From: Butyrivibrio sp.
GTDB lineage: Bacteria > Bacillota > Clostridia > Lachnospirales > Lachnospiraceae
NCBI GenBank assembly: GCA_015056585.1
Contig: SVFZ01000070.1
Coordinates: 1 to 64,000 of the forward strand
Reading direction: 5' to 3'
Length of the DNA stretch: 64,000 nt
The notes under the pieces were generated by a model. That model did not search any database. It was not told the DNA's origin and worked only from the letters and a program-made list of their open reading frames with translations. This document shows, piece after piece, positions 1-9,079 of the stretch. Every line of letters starts with the position of its first letter. The first letter of the stretch is position 1. Position numbers and translations under genes: made by a program.

Positions 1-341
1 CTCCTGATATGATGGGTGTAGTTGGTCGTTTAGGTAAGGTTCTCGGACCTAAGGGCTTAATGCCTAACCCTAAGGCTGGTACCGTTACTATGGACGTAAC
101 CAAGGCTATCGCTGATATCAAGGCTGGTAAGATTGAGTACAGACTTGACAAGGCTAACATCATCCATGTTCCTGTTGGAAAGGCTTCTTTCTCAGAAGAG
201 CAGCTTGAGCAGAACTTCAACGCTCTTATGGATGCTATCACAAAGGCTAGACCTTCATCTGTTAAGGGTCAGTATCTCAAGAGCATCACTCTTGCAACAA
301 CAATGGGCCCTGGTGTAAAGGTTGTTTCTAACAAGTATTAA
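1..341 (+). CDS. rplA: 50S ribosomal protein L1, C-terminal part
   Basis: The window opens inside this gene; the first complete in-frame codon is at base 3 and the stop is TAA at 339-341. The visible 113 residues carry the L1 signature: the [16 protein letters not shown] stretch followed by [11 protein letters not shown], then the second half of the rRNA-binding domain I. L1 binds 23S rRNA at the mobile stalk and, in many bacteria, represses its own operon mRNA. In most Firmicutes rplK-rplA is followed by an L10 leader and rplJ-rplL; here an intrinsic terminator and an unrelated gene follow directly, so the L10/L12 genes are not next to L1 on this side. Confidence 0.97.
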   Translation, partial: PDMMGVVGRLGKVLGPKGLMPNPKAGTVTMDVTKAIADIKAGKIEYRLDKANIIHVPVGKASFSEEQLEQNFNALMDAITKARPSSVKGQYLKSITLATTMGPGVKVVSNKY

Positions 342-361
342 TTTTTTATATCCGAGCTTAG

Positions 362-405
362 AAGATGTGTTGAACCGTTTATTGGTTTAACACATCTTTT
401 TTTGT
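362..405 (+). terminator. Intrinsic terminator after rplA
   Basis: AAGATGTGTTGAACC and GGTTTAACACATCTT form a stem of about 15 pairs around a short loop (GTTTATT), followed by a run of seven T. It closes the L1 transcription unit. Confidence 0.9.
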
Positions 406-428
406 AATCATAATCTGATAAAAAATTG

Positions 429-437
429 TGATATACT
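429..437 (+). promoter_or_regulatory. Extended -10 promoter right at the CapA gene start
   Basis: TGATATACT is an extended -10 element (TG, one base, TATACT). No good -35 is visible, which is acceptable for an extended -10. Transcription would begin 7-8 bases downstream, at about 444-445, which is the A of the ATG of the next gene, so the mRNA may have no 5' leader. Confidence 0.5.
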
Positions 438-444
438 AATCTTT

Positions 445-1773
445 ATGGGGAAAGACAGAAGAAGCACAACTGAATACGAACGCGAATACGATCGTGACTA
501 TGAGGACGATTTTGAGTATGATACACACAAGGCAGCGCGAAGCAAATGCCCCGGCATTGCTGTGATAGCTTTTGTTGTGACTTTAGTGGCAGTTTTGTCT
601 GTCGGAGGAATATTTCTTTTAATCATGAACAGTGTCAGGACTCAGAAGAGTGATAACACTGCTCATGAGGCACTTTCTGAGTGGGAGCTTATTCCGGAGA
701 CTGCAAAAGAAAATAAAAAAGATACTGCAGAGCAAACAGAGCAAGTCACTGAAACGGCAGAAATAAATATTCCTGAGGAAGACATTGAATACACTCATGT
801 GATCACAACTCTTTATGATGACAGCATTACTATCGGCTTTGCAGGAGATATTTTGTTTGATACCAATTACGCTGTTGGTAATGCCTTTAACAGAAACGGT
901 AATTCAGCAAGCGGTGTAGTGGGCAGCAGTCTTCTTGCCAGAATGAATGCAGTAGATATCATGATGCTCAATAATGAATTTCCATATTCCCACAGAGGAG
1001 CTCCAAGGGAAGGGAAGACCTTTGCTTTCAGAGCAAAACCGGAGTCGGCAGCCATCTTAAATGAAATGGGAGTTGATATCGTGGGTCTTGCCAACAACCA
1101 TGCCTATGACTACGGAGAAGATGCGCTGACAGATACGATAAGTACCCTTGACAATGTAGGTGTGGAGCATGTTGGTGCAGGATTAAACATTGATGAAGCA
1201 TCGCACCCTGTTTACTACATTACTCAGAACGGGCTTAAAATTGCTTTTATATGTGCAACACAGATTGAACGACTTCAAAACCCGGATACCAGGGAAGCTA
1301 CAGCAACATCACCCGGTGTGTTCAGATGCCTCGACGATACGGCGCTGCTTGACAGGATAAGGGCTGCGAAAGAAAAGGATGCGTTTGTGGTAGTATTTAT
1401 TCACTGGGGCACAGAGAGCACCACTGAGATTGACTACCTTCAGGCAGATCAGGCAAAAGATATTACAGAGGCGGGAGCAGACCTGATAATCGGCGCTCAT
1501 CCGCATGTGCTTCAGAAAATAGAATATGTCAATGACGTTCCGGTTGTTTACAGCCTCGGAAACTATATATTTAACTCCAAAACTCAGGACACCTGTATGA
1601 TGATTGCAACCGTAGATGCAGACAGAAACGTGTCACTACAGATGATTCCGGCAATCCAGAGCGACTGCAAGGTAATGGAGGCCTTTGACAGTGAGAAACA
1701 GCGAATCTTAGGAAATATGCAGGCTATGTCTCCGGGAATCAGAATAGATAGTGAAGGGAATATAACAAGATAA
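445..1773 (+). CDS. CapA/PGA_cap-type membrane-anchored metallophosphatase-like protein
   Basis: A 442-residue protein. Residues 1-35 are a charged cytosolic segment rich in Asp/Glu/Arg/Tyr, about 36-61 is a single membrane helix, 65-125 is an acidic linker, and the rest is an external PGA_cap domain. Family motifs are intact: GFAGDILFD (about 131-139), NNEFP, NNHAYDYG (about 217), HWG, GAHPHVLQ and YSLGNYIF. CapA-family proteins act in poly-gamma-glutamate export or related cell-surface polymer metabolism; no capB/capC neighbours are seen, so the substrate here is unknown. No Shine-Dalgarno precedes the ATG and the -10 element lies only 7 bases upstream, suggesting leaderless translation. 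There is no usable ATG/GTG/TTG upstream in frame, and the next Met lies beyond the membrane helix. Confidence 0.85.
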   Translation: MGKDRRSTTEYEREYDRDYEDDFEYDTHKAARSKCPGIAVIAFVVTLVAVLSVGGIFLLIMNSVRTQKSDNTAHEALSEWELIPETAKENKKDTAEQTEQVTETAEINIPEEDIEYTHVITTLYDDSITIGFAGDILFDTNYAVGNAFNRNGNSASGVVGSSLLARMNAVDIMMLNNEFPYSHRGAPREGKTFAFRAKPESAAILNEMGVDIVGLANNHAYDYGEDALTDTISTLDNVGVEHVGAGLNIDEASHPVYYITQNGLKIAFICATQIERLQNPDTREATATSPGVFRCLDDTALLDRIRAAKEKDAFVVVFIHWGTESTTEIDYLQADQAKDITEAGADLIIGAHPHVLQKIEYVNDVPVVYSLGNYIFNSKTQDTCMMIATVDADRNVSLQMIPAIQSDCKVMEAFDSEKQRILGNMQAMSPGIRIDSEGNITR

Positions 1774-1979
1774 AGTAAACTAAGCTTTCCGGCAGTGATA
1801 GCAGCATAAAATCGCACAGCAGAGTATTTCATTTTTTCGCTTTTCTTTAATCGAAATTTAATTAAATTTATTCTCAGTTCATTGTAATTGCTCACTCCAG
1901 AACATAGAATTATGGTGAGGTTATAGTAAGACCTGCATTTACTGTATGTTAGCCGCATCTTTGTTCAAGGAGCCAGACA

Positions 1980-2252
1980 ATGAGAAAGTTTTTACTCAAA
2001 TTGTTTAATGGGCGCTACGGTCTTAATGGGACAGATGAGCTTACAAGATTCCTGCTCCATGTTGCTGTAGTTTTTTTGATACTTTCACTGGTAATTGAGC
2101 CCTTCAGCTGTTTATATTATGGTGCAATTTTCATTTTGCTGCTGTGCTACTTAAGGCTCTTTTCCAGGAATATCTCCAAAAGAAGCAAAGAAAACGAGGC
2201 CTACAAAAGGCTGATAAAGAAAATAAAAAGATTGTTTAATAAAAACAGATAG
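1980..2252 (+). CDS. Small basic membrane protein, unknown function
   Basis: A 90-residue protein. Basic N-terminus (MRKFLLKLFNGRYG), two closely spaced hydrophobic segments at about 25-40 and 45-60, and a strongly basic C-terminal tail (Lys/Arg-rich, ending KKIKRLFNKNR). It has a good ribosome site, AAGGAG at 1967-1972, eight bases before the ATG, and is followed by its own terminator, so it is very probably expressed. Homologous small proteins of this look are common in Lachnospiraceae, but I do not know a function. The preceding 206-bp gap shows no convincing element apart from this ribosome site. Confidence 0.75.
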   Translation: MRKFLLKLFNGRYGLNGTDELTRFLLHVAVVFLILSLVIEPFSCLYYGAIFILLLCYLRLFSRNISKRSKENEAYKRLIKKIKRLFNKNR

Positions 2253-2289
2253 AAAGTTCGCTGTACGCCAGAAACAGTGGACTTTTTTA
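2253..2289 (+). terminator. Intrinsic terminator
   Basis: AAAGTTCGCTGT pairs with ACAGTGGACTTT (one wobble, one mismatch) around a nine-base loop, followed by a T run. It begins immediately after the stop codon of the small membrane protein. Confidence 0.85.
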
Positions 2290-2290
2290 T

Positions 2291-2319
2291 TTGATTTAAG
2301 AACATAGAGAATCTATAAT
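2291..2319 (+). promoter_or_regulatory. Sigma-A promoter of trkA-trkH
   Basis: TTGATT (2291-2296), a 17-base spacer and TATAAT (2314-2319). It lies just after the preceding terminator and about 40 bases before the trkA ATG. Confidence 0.75.
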
Positions 2320-2358
2320 GTAGATTGGGTTTTATTTTGATATTTATGGAGGAACGTT

Positions 2359-3720
2359 ATGCAGATACTTATTGTGGGCTGTGGTAATGTGGGACAGACT
2401 CTTGTTCAGCAGCTTAGCAAAGAGGGACATAATATTACCGTAATAGAGGAAAAGAATGCTGTTTTACAGGATGTGGTTAACAGCTATGATGTTATGGGAA
2501 TAGTGGGGAATGGTGCCAGCTATTCCATTATGAAGGATGCAGGGATTGATAAGGCTGAGCTGATGATTGCGGTTACAGACTCTGATGAGCTGAATCTTTT
2601 GTGCTGCCTGATTGCTAAAAAGGCCGGTAACTGCCATACGATTGCCAGAGTCAGAAATCCTATTTACAAGAAAGAAATTAACTTTATAAAAGAGGAACTT
2701 GGCCTTTCTATGGTCATAAATCCTGAAGAAACAGCTGCAAATGAGGCTGAGAGGCTTTTGAAGCTGCCTTCCGCAACCAAGATTGAGACCTTTGCAAGAG
2801 GAAGAGCGGAGCTTGTAAAGCTTGTTATTGATGAAAATTCCAGGCTCTGTGACAAGGCCCTTAAGGATATTCCGCCTGATCTGAAAAAACAGATACTTAT
2901 CTCTGTTGTTTCAAGGGGCAATCAGGTCTATATTCCTGATGGTAACTTTATTATCCGGGCCGGGGATGAGATAACAATTTGCGGATCCAGCAAGAATACC
3001 ATCAACTTCTTTAAAAAGCTTGGACTTCCGACTGCCAAGGTTCATTCAACTATGATCATAGGTGGCGGAGAGACTGCTGTTTACCTTGCTCAGCCCCTTA
3101 TTGCGCTGGGTATAAAGGTTATTATCTTCGAAAAAGATCCAGTAAGATGCAAGGAACTTTCAGATCTTATTCCCCAGGCTCTTATAATCTGCGGAGACGG
3201 AACAGATAAGGATATGCTTCTGGAGGAAGGCGTCACAAGAGTGGAGTCCTTTGTGGCACTGACCAATCTTGATGAAGAGAACATAATGCTATCCATGTAC
3301 GTGAAGACTATAAATCCCAAGGCTAAGCTTATTACCAAAGTCCACAGGGTTACTTATGGAGATATTATCGGATCACTCAACATTGGCAGCATTATTTATC
3401 CCAAGAATATCACAGCAGACAGAATTGTTCAGTTTGTGAGAGGCATGTCAGCCAGCAAGAACAGCAATATTGAATCTCTGTACAGACTTAATGATGACAG
3501 AGTTGAAGCGTTGGAATTTATTGTAAGGACAGGAAACCCTATAATAGGCATTCCGCTTGCAAAGCTTAATCTCAAGAAGGGAATCCTGATCGCATGCATC
3601 AATCATAATGGTGAAATCATTTCGCCTACCGGTGACAGCGTGATAAAGGACAGGGATTCCGTAATTGTTGTTACTACACTGACAGGACTTAAAGACATTA
3701 GCGATATACTGGAGAGTTGA
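2359..3720 (+). CDS. trkA: Trk potassium uptake regulatory subunit TrkA
   Basis: A 453-residue cytosolic protein with the duplicated layout of TrkA: RCK-N NAD-binding domain (GCGNVGQTLV at about residue 7), RCK-C, then a second RCK-N (MIIGGGETAVYLAQ at about 232) and second RCK-C. It binds NAD(H)/nucleotides and gates the TrkH channel. The ribosome site GGAGG (2349-2353) sits six bases before the ATG. trkH follows after three bases, so the two are one transcription unit. Length and motifs are normal. Confidence 0.95.
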   Translation: MQILIVGCGNVGQTLVQQLSKEGHNITVIEEKNAVLQDVVNSYDVMGIVGNGASYSIMKDAGIDKAELMIAVTDSDELNLLCCLIAKKAGNCHTIARVRNPIYKKEINFIKEELGLSMVINPEETAANEAERLLKLPSATKIETFARGRAELVKLVIDENSRLCDKALKDIPPDLKKQILISVVSRGNQVYIPDGNFIIRAGDEITICGSSKNTINFFKKLGLPTAKVHSTMIIGGGETAVYLAQPLIALGIKVIIFEKDPVRCKELSDLIPQALIICGDGTDKDMLLEEGVTRVESFVALTNLDEENIMLSMYVKTINPKAKLITKVHRVTYGDIIGSLNIGSIIYPKNITADRIVQFVRGMSASKNSNIESLYRLNDDRVEALEFIVRTGNPIIGIPLAKLNLKKGILIACINHNGEIISPTGDSVIKDRDSVIVVTTLTGLKDISDILES

Positions 3721-3723
3721 TAA

Positions 3724-5181
3724 ATGAACTATTCAATGGTCAGATATGTATTATTCAGGCTCCTTAGAGTACTTGGGTGGCTGATGATACTGCCTCTTAT
3801 TGTGGCACTTATTTACAAGGAATATGACAGTGCTCTGTCCTTTTTTGCACTAGCTGTAGTCATGATCCTTGCCGGACTTCTCGGGTCCATAAAAAAGCCT
3901 GAGAACAGAGTTATTTATGCGAAAGAGGGCTTTGCCATAACAGCTGCTGCATGGCTGGTAATGAGCTGTATGGGAGCAATTCCCTTTGTAATAACAGGAA
4001 CAATACCAAACTATGTAGATGCGCTCTTTGAGACAATCTCAGGATTTACTACCACAGGTGGCAGTATACTTACTTCTGTGGACTACATTGAAAAGAGCGT
4101 GCAGTTTTGGAGAACCTTTACCCACTGGATCGGGGGGATGGGAGTTTTGGTATTCCTCCTTGCTGTAGTTCCCATGGCCGATGGATACAGCATGCATCTT
4201 ATGAGGGCTGAGAGCCCGGGCCCTGTAGTTGGCAAGATTGTACCCAAGGTAAAAGATACTGCTAAGATACTTTACAGTATTTACCTGGGAATAACAGTTC
4301 TTGAAATGATATTACTGTTTATTTCAGGGCTTCCGCTGTACGATGCGATAACAATTTCTTTTTCAACGGTGGGAACAGGAGGATTTTCCGTCAGAGATTC
4401 AGGAATGGCGGATTATTCAACAGTAAGCCAGGCTATTATAACTATATTCATGATGCTCTGCGGTGTAAACTTTACCGTTTATTATTTCCTCCTTCGCAGA
4501 AAGCCCAAGGAAGCTTTTGCCATTGATGAGGTAAAATATTACTTCGGCATTATTTTTGTGGCAGCTGCCATTGTTACTGTAAATATTTACAGGGCCGGAG
4601 TTCTTTCAAATCCCGGAATGGCATTCCATCACTCACTGTTCTCTGTGGTATCCATAATAACTACTACAGGATTTGGAACTTTAAACTTCGATGAGTGGCC
4701 GATGCTCAGTAAACTCATTTTAGTAAGTCTCTCCTGTGTGGGAGCTTGCGCCGGTTCCACGGGAGGTGGATTTAAGGTTTCAAGAGCTCTCATTATTATC
4801 AGAAATGCCAGAAATGAGCTGAATTTCATGGTTCATCCAAAGGCTATAAAAAGAGTCTACATGGATGGGCATTCAGTGAGCGGAACAACCGTAAAATCCG
4901 TTACAGCCTATCTTGGAATATATGTAATAACCTTTATGGTTTCAACTTTACTGGTATCGCTGGATAACTTCGATTTCCAGACAACGGTTACATCTGTTGT
5001 GGCAACGCTCAACAATATCGGACCGGGGCTTGGCATGGTTGGACCTGTAGGCAACTATTCTGAGTTTTCCGTTCTTTCCAAGTTTGTGCTCATGTTTGAT
5101 ATGCTTGCAGGAAGACTTGAACTGCTGCCTATATTTGTAATCCTTAAGCCTAAGACTTGGAAGAGAGGCTATAATTACTAA
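3724..5181 (+). CDS. trkH: Trk potassium uptake channel TrkH
   Basis: A 485-residue multi-pass membrane protein. The four pore-loop filter regions of the TrkH/KtrB superfamily are visible in order: SGFTTTGGS (about 106), STVGTGGFS (about 215), ITTTGFGTL (about 312) and NNIGPGLGMVG (about 432). It is the K+ translocating subunit working with the TrkA encoded just upstream. No strong terminator follows; an AT-rich stretch leads into the next gene. Confidence 0.95.
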   Translation: MNYSMVRYVLFRLLRVLGWLMILPLIVALIYKEYDSALSFFALAVVMILAGLLGSIKKPENRVIYAKEGFAITAAAWLVMSCMGAIPFVITGTIPNYVDALFETISGFTTTGGSILTSVDYIEKSVQFWRTFTHWIGGMGVLVFLLAVVPMADGYSMHLMRAESPGPVVGKIVPKVKDTAKILYSIYLGITVLEMILLFISGLPLYDAITISFSTVGTGGFSVRDSGMADYSTVSQAIITIFMMLCGVNFTVYYFLLRRKPKEAFAIDEVKYYFGIIFVAAAIVTVNIYRAGVLSNPGMAFHHSLFSVVSIITTTGFGTLNFDEWPMLSKLILVSLSCVGACAGSTGGGFKVSRALIIIRNARNELNFMVHPKAIKRVYMDGHSVSGTTVKSVTAYLGIYVITFMVSTLLVSLDNFDFQTTVTSVVATLNNIGPGLGMVGPVGNYSEFSVLSKFVLMFDMLAGRLELLPIFVILKPKTWKRGYNY

Positions 5182-5286
5182 TTATTAAATTATTATTAAA
5201 AAATCTAAAAAAACTTGTTGTAAATTGTGTCCAAAGTGTGATAAAATCGAGTAGGTTTTGTGAAAAAGGAGATTTTTTGACTATAT

Positions 5287-5880
5287 ATGAGTAAGACAAA
5301 GAAGATGATTTGTGCTTCATTTGTCGCTGTTTTACTTGTTTGTTCATTTATAACAATCTCGATGATATACACTAGAAACCGCCATAATGCGGAAATGTCT
5401 GTAGATGACGAGGTCTATGAAGACGCCGAGAATACTTTGATGGGATTTTTGGGAATGAAAGATGATCGCGTTCCTCTTCAGGACAGTCCCAAAGGCGATG
5501 TGGCAGAAGAGAAAGGGCTAAATGACAATGCAAGGCTGACCCAGAGAGTTACTATTGTCAGTGGCGACAGCGTTCTTCCTATAAGTGGAACAGTGGCTAA
5601 GGCTCAGGATGCTTTTTATCCCGGCACCTATGAAGTGAAATTCAGTAATAAAGCTATTTTAACAGATGTTGCTTCTGTGAGGGTTTCTCTTAATATAAAA
5701 GAGGGAGATCAGGTTTACGTGCTTACAGGAGACAGGGACAAGGGCTATAAAGAATATACTGTGGTAACTGCAGAGGCTGATAATGTGGTATCTTTTGATA
5801 CAAGTGTTATCCAGGATTACACAATATCTACAACAGATATCATAAGTGCTCAGGAAGCCATGGCTAGTATAATGAAATAA
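5287..5880 (+). CDS. Membrane-anchored protein of unknown function
   Basis: A 197-residue protein with a basic start (MSKTKKM), one membrane helix at about 8-28 and an external region of about 165 residues. The C-terminal half looks like a small beta-rich domain (segments ITIVSGDSVLP-type, then FYPGTYEVKFSNKA and GDQVYVLTGDRD). A stop codon lies in frame just upstream, fixing the ATG; the AAGGAG ribosome site is about 15 bases away, somewhat far. A possible promoter is TTGTAA (5218-5223) with TAAAAT (5242-5247). I do not recognise the family. It is closed by its own terminator. Confidence 0.7.
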   Translation: MSKTKKMICASFVAVLLVCSFITISMIYTRNRHNAEMSVDDEVYEDAENTLMGFLGMKDDRVPLQDSPKGDVAEEKGLNDNARLTQRVTIVSGDSVLPISGTVAKAQDAFYPGTYEVKFSNKAILTDVASVRVSLNIKEGDQVYVLTGDRDKGYKEYTVVTAEADNVVSFDTSVIQDYTISTTDIISAQEAMASIMK

Positions 5881-5890
5881 TACAAAAGTT

Positions 5891-5929
5891 AAAGCCTATT
5901 TTGCATATGAGTGCAAAGTAGGCTTTTTG
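5891..5929 (+). terminator. Intrinsic terminator
   Basis: AAAGCCTATTTTGCA pairs with TGCAAAGTAGGCTTT around a five-base loop and is followed by T residues. It ends the preceding gene only a few bases before the next reading frame. Confidence 0.9.
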
Positions 5930-5963
5930 TATTTAGATGGATAAGGAGAAAAACAAAGGAACT

Positions 5964-6923
5964 ATGGAGAATCTGGTTTTTAGTATAAATGCCACGCTGC
6001 CAATTTTTCTTTTGATGGTACTTGGCTATTTCTTTAGTAAAATCGGAATTATTGATGAAAGAGCTGCCGGCTTCATGAACAAGTTTGTCTTCAAGGTTGC
6101 ACTGCCGGTGCTGCTTTTTTCAGATCTGGCCGAGCAGGATTTTATTGGTACATGGAATCCGCGATTTGTCTTATTTTGCTTTCTTACGACCATTGCCAGC
6201 ATAGCGTTTATATGGATATTGTCGCGAATATTTGTTAAAACGCCTTCAAGACGAGGTGAGTTTTTGCAAGGATCTTTTAGGAGCAGTGCAGCACTTTTGG
6301 GTATTGCCTTCATACACAGCATATACGGGGAATCCAGCAGCGGAATGGCTCCGCTTATGATCCTTGGAAGCGTGCCGCTATACAACATTTTTGCCGTGAT
6401 CATTCTGACGATTACCGCTCCGAATGATGAAAAGGCTGTGGGGAAAGGAAATCTGATAAGAAAGACTGCTGTCGGAATCGCCAAAAATCCTATTATCATC
6501 GGCATCCTGGCCGGTATGCTGTGGTCTGTTCTAAGGTTTCCGATTCCGAAGGTTATGGATACTTTAGTGGGGAATATAGGGGCTCTTGCAACGCCACTGG
6601 GGCTTATGTCTATGGGAGCGACCTTTGATTATAAGAAAGCGCTGGATAATATTAAGCCTGCGCTTGTTGCGAGCTTCATAAAACTCTTTTTGCTGGTCAT
6701 GATATTCATGCCGATCGCCGTAAGACTTGGCTTTGAAGGAGAGCAGATAGTGGCGATACTTGTTATGCTGGGATCAGCTACAACAGTGAGCTGCTTTATA
6801 ATGGCAAGGAACATGGGACATGAGGGAACTTTAAGCAGTAGCATCATCATGATCACCACGTTCTTATGCTCATTTTCGCTGACTTTCTGGCTGTTTGTGC
6901 TAAAGACATTCGGTGTTATCTGA
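5964..6923 (+). CDS. AEC (auxin efflux carrier) family transporter
   Basis: About 319 residues with some ten hydrophobic helices in the 5+5 arrangement of the AEC/Mem_trans family; the start reads MENLVFSINATLPIFLLMVLGYF, typical for the family. AEC proteins export or exchange organic acids, amino acids or malate; the substrate cannot be told here. An ATG also exists at 5937, but it lies about eight bases after the terminator T run with no ribosome site, whereas 5964 is preceded by AAAGGA and AAGGAG and begins where homologues begin, so 5964 is preferred. It converges on the TraX-like gene. Confidence 0.85.
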   Translation: MENLVFSINATLPIFLLMVLGYFFSKIGIIDERAAGFMNKFVFKVALPVLLFSDLAEQDFIGTWNPRFVLFCFLTTIASIAFIWILSRIFVKTPSRRGEFLQGSFRSSAALLGIAFIHSIYGESSSGMAPLMILGSVPLYNIFAVIILTITAPNDEKAVGKGNLIRKTAVGIAKNPIIIGILAGMLWSVLRFPIPKVMDTLVGNIGALATPLGLMSMGATFDYKKALDNIKPALVASFIKLFLLVMIFMPIAVRLGFEGEQIVAILVMLGSATTVSCFIMARNMGHEGTLSSSIIMITTFLCSFSLTFWLFVLKTFGVI

Positions 6924-6985
6924 TTTAGAATGATAACGTTTACTGTGCCTTGCGTCAGGTATTTCTTACTAAAGAATACGAATAC

Positions 6986-7783
6986 CTACATAATACATCT
7001 GTAGACGTATAGAGCGGTAAGATGAAGAGGGTAGAACAGGTAAAAGAGATATTTAAAGTAACCAAGGTTTGGGCCTCTTTTGTGATTGTATAAAGCCATT
7101 AATAGAAACGCCGGGAAACACCAGAACTCTATGCTGTAGGATGAAATGGCAACGTATCCCGTAAGGAGATTAAGTGGTTCGAGGTTTCTTAAAAGGTAGA
7201 ATATTACGATAAGCAGAATTCCGTGGAAATCATAGTCGGAATTTATCTTAATTGTTATGAAACAGGAAAGAGATGTGAAAGCAGCAATTGTGAGAGCATT
7301 TAGGTAGACCGGAAGCTCTTTATCCTTAAAGAGCCTGTAACACCTGTCTATGGCCCAGATGGTGAGAAGTCCAAAGAACAGTGTGAAGTAGACGTTGCAC
7401 TGCTCACTGAAAAAATCTTTGTTGGCTGCAAAAACTTCGCTTACATGGATGTTTAGCTGTTCATATTGGGAGTGAAACAGAATATCAAAGGGGATTTCTG
7501 AGATAAAGCTAAATACAAGCAGACTGCAGGCATATCGTAGTCTGCTTTTTGTATGGATGAAGCCCTCAACCAAAAGAAAGCAGAAGATGGGGAATGCACA
7601 TCTTCCGATACAGCGCATGGCATAGTAGATTTTATTAAGCTGATCCAGCGACATGTGCTGTGGGATTATGCCCTCCTGCGCCCAGGGAATCATGATGCCT
7701 GCAGCAATGTGGTCAATAAGCATTGTCAGGCAGGCTAGAATTTTTAGTGTATGTCCGTTTATTTTCTGAAATCTTTCAATCAT
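6986..7783 (-). CDS. TraX family membrane protein
   Basis: A 265-residue polytopic membrane protein (about eight helices). The N-terminal pattern NGHTLKILACLTMLIDHI followed by RCIGRCAFPIFCFLLVEG and RYACSLLVFSFISEIPFD is typical of the TraX/YsaB family (PF05857). TraX was named for F-pilin N-acetylation, but chromosomal homologues in Firmicutes have no known conjugation role, and no conjugation genes occur here. The start is supported by AGGGGAAA upstream on the minus strand. A hairpin (6957-6987) overlaps the stop codon. Confidence 0.85.
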   Translation of the reverse strand: MIERFQKINGHTLKILACLTMLIDHIAAGIMIPWAQEGIIPQHMSLDQLNKIYYAMRCIGRCAFPIFCFLLVEGFIHTKSRLRYACSLLVFSFISEIPFDILFHSQYEQLNIHVSEVFAANKDFFSEQCNVYFTLFFGLLTIWAIDRCYRLFKDKELPVYLNALTIAAFTSLSCFITIKINSDYDFHGILLIVIFYLLRNLEPLNLLTGYVAISSYSIEFWCFPAFLLMALYNHKRGPNLGYFKYLFYLFYPLHLTALYVYRCIM

Positions 7784-7811
7784 CTGTATTTTCCCCTGTT
7801 GTCAGCGTTTG

Positions 7812-7860
7812 AAAAAGCCATAAACTTTTGAACCTCATATTCAAAAATTTATGGCTTTAA
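7812..7860 (-). terminator. Intrinsic terminator after the DUF3048 lipoprotein gene
   Basis: On the minus strand AAAGCCATAAA (7848-7858) pairs with TTTATGGCTTT (7814-7824); an inner TTTTGAA/TTCAAAA stem extends it, and a T run follows. It separates the lipoprotein gene from the TraX-like gene downstream. Confidence 0.88.
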
Positions 7861-7874
7861 ATTTCGTTTGTATA

Positions 7875-9038
7875 TTACTGGAAGGTTACCTGATCCCATG
7901 TATCGTCGGGAATAAGTGAGATATAAGTCTTACCTGTGTTGATCTCAAGCTCATTGCCCTGATCATCATAGTAAGTAGTCTTGCCTGTCTCTGTAAGCTT
8001 GTTCCAGGCGATTGCCTTAGCTTCGCCGTTTGTGAGGTACCAACCGTTATTACCGCCATCGATGCAGTTGTAGATCAGATATCCGTTGTCATCAAGCTGT
8101 GTGAAAGAACACTTCTGAAGGAGAACATTCTTGAAGCTAAGGGGTGCACCGTCCTCTGCATCTTCGTGACGCTCGTCATATTCATAGTACTCATATTCAC
8201 CGGTTTCAGCATTGTAAACAAGCTGTGACTTGTTGTGACCAAACGGAAGAGTAATGATTGAGGCTGTGTATGTGTTTGGATATTTGTCGCTGAGCTTAAG
8301 CTCTGTGCCGTATTCAACAAAGTTGAAGTGGCTTCCTTCATTGGCAAACTGGTTGTAGGTAGTCTCATATCCTGCCTTGTTTGCATAATTCTCGAAATTG
8401 CTCTCCAAATCGCCGCTTACGATGTACTCAGTAAACTCTCTTGCCTTGCCGTTGTTGATACGTGAGAAGGTACCTGAGAAATGAGCTGACCAGTCACGGG
8501 CAAAATACTGATCGTTGTAGTATGGACCGCCATCATGGCAAAGTACTGCGTTCCATTCTGCAGCCAGAAGGATATTTGTAGGACGTGTGCTTCGAATACT
8601 GCCAAGCTGCTCAATATTGCCCCAGTCCTTGACTACGCACATAAGTCTTGTGATCCTGTCATTCTTGGTGCTGTTCATGAGTTCATAAACAACATCTGCT
8701 TCGGATGTTCCATAGTGAGGAAGAGCAGTGATCTCATTGTCCACCATTGCTGCGATAGGGCGCTGGTTCTTGATTTCCTCACTTATTGGCTCACCTGTGA
8801 GCTCTGAAAAATACATTCCCTCGGGAAGTACATAAGGTTCGTTACTTGAAGTGTCTTCAGGCACATTTTCTTCTGCAGATACCTGCTCAGAAGAACTATC
8901 AGGGATGCTCTCAAAAATAGAGCCGTTCTCTGCCTGATCAGCTGTATCCTCTGATGCTCCGCAGGCTGCCACTGAAAGCATCATCACCATGCTGAGTGCT
9001 GTGGCAATAATCTTTTTGCCATAAGATTTATTAAACAT
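7875..9038 (-). CDS. DUF3048 (YerB-like) lipoprotein
   Basis: A 387-residue exported lipoprotein: basic start, hydrophobic core and lipobox SVAAC with Cys26, then an acidic Ser/Glu-rich linker (about 27-72) and a DUF3048 domain. Recognisable parts are NQRPIAAMVDN, LPHYGTSEADVVYE, RSTRPTNILLAAEW and the C-terminal half with NGEAKAIAWNK and INTGKTYISLIP. YerB of Bacillus subtilis belongs here; its biochemical role is unknown. The gene stands alone, with a good promoter and an AAGGAGAG ribosome site upstream and a terminator behind. Confidence 0.88.
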   Translation of the reverse strand: MFNKSYGKKIIATALSMVMMLSVAACGASEDTADQAENGSIFESIPDSSSEQVSAEENVPEDTSSNEPYVLPEGMYFSELTGEPISEEIKNQRPIAAMVDNEITALPHYGTSEADVVYELMNSTKNDRITRLMCVVKDWGNIEQLGSIRSTRPTNILLAAEWNAVLCHDGGPYYNDQYFARDWSAHFSGTFSRINNGKAREFTEYIVSGDLESNFENYANKAGYETTYNQFANEGSHFNFVEYGTELKLSDKYPNTYTASIITLPFGHNKSQLVYNAETGEYEYYEYDERHEDAEDGAPLSFKNVLLQKCSFTQLDDNGYLIYNCIDGGNNGWYLTNGEAKAIAWNKLTETGKTTYYDDQGNELEINTGKTYISLIPDDTWDQVTFQ

Positions 9039-9079
9039 TTAATTATCTCTCCTTACATAAAAAATCGCATATTTAATAT

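Noticed and set aside
1584-1958. Minus-strand 124-residue frame overlapping the CapA gene end
   Set aside because: It is antisense to a clear coding sequence for much of its length, with no start signal and no protein-like pattern.
6986-7783. Conjugative element because of a TraX-like protein
   Set aside because: No relaxase, coupling protein, type IV secretion or integrase genes are present; chromosomal TraX-like proteins are common in Firmicutes.
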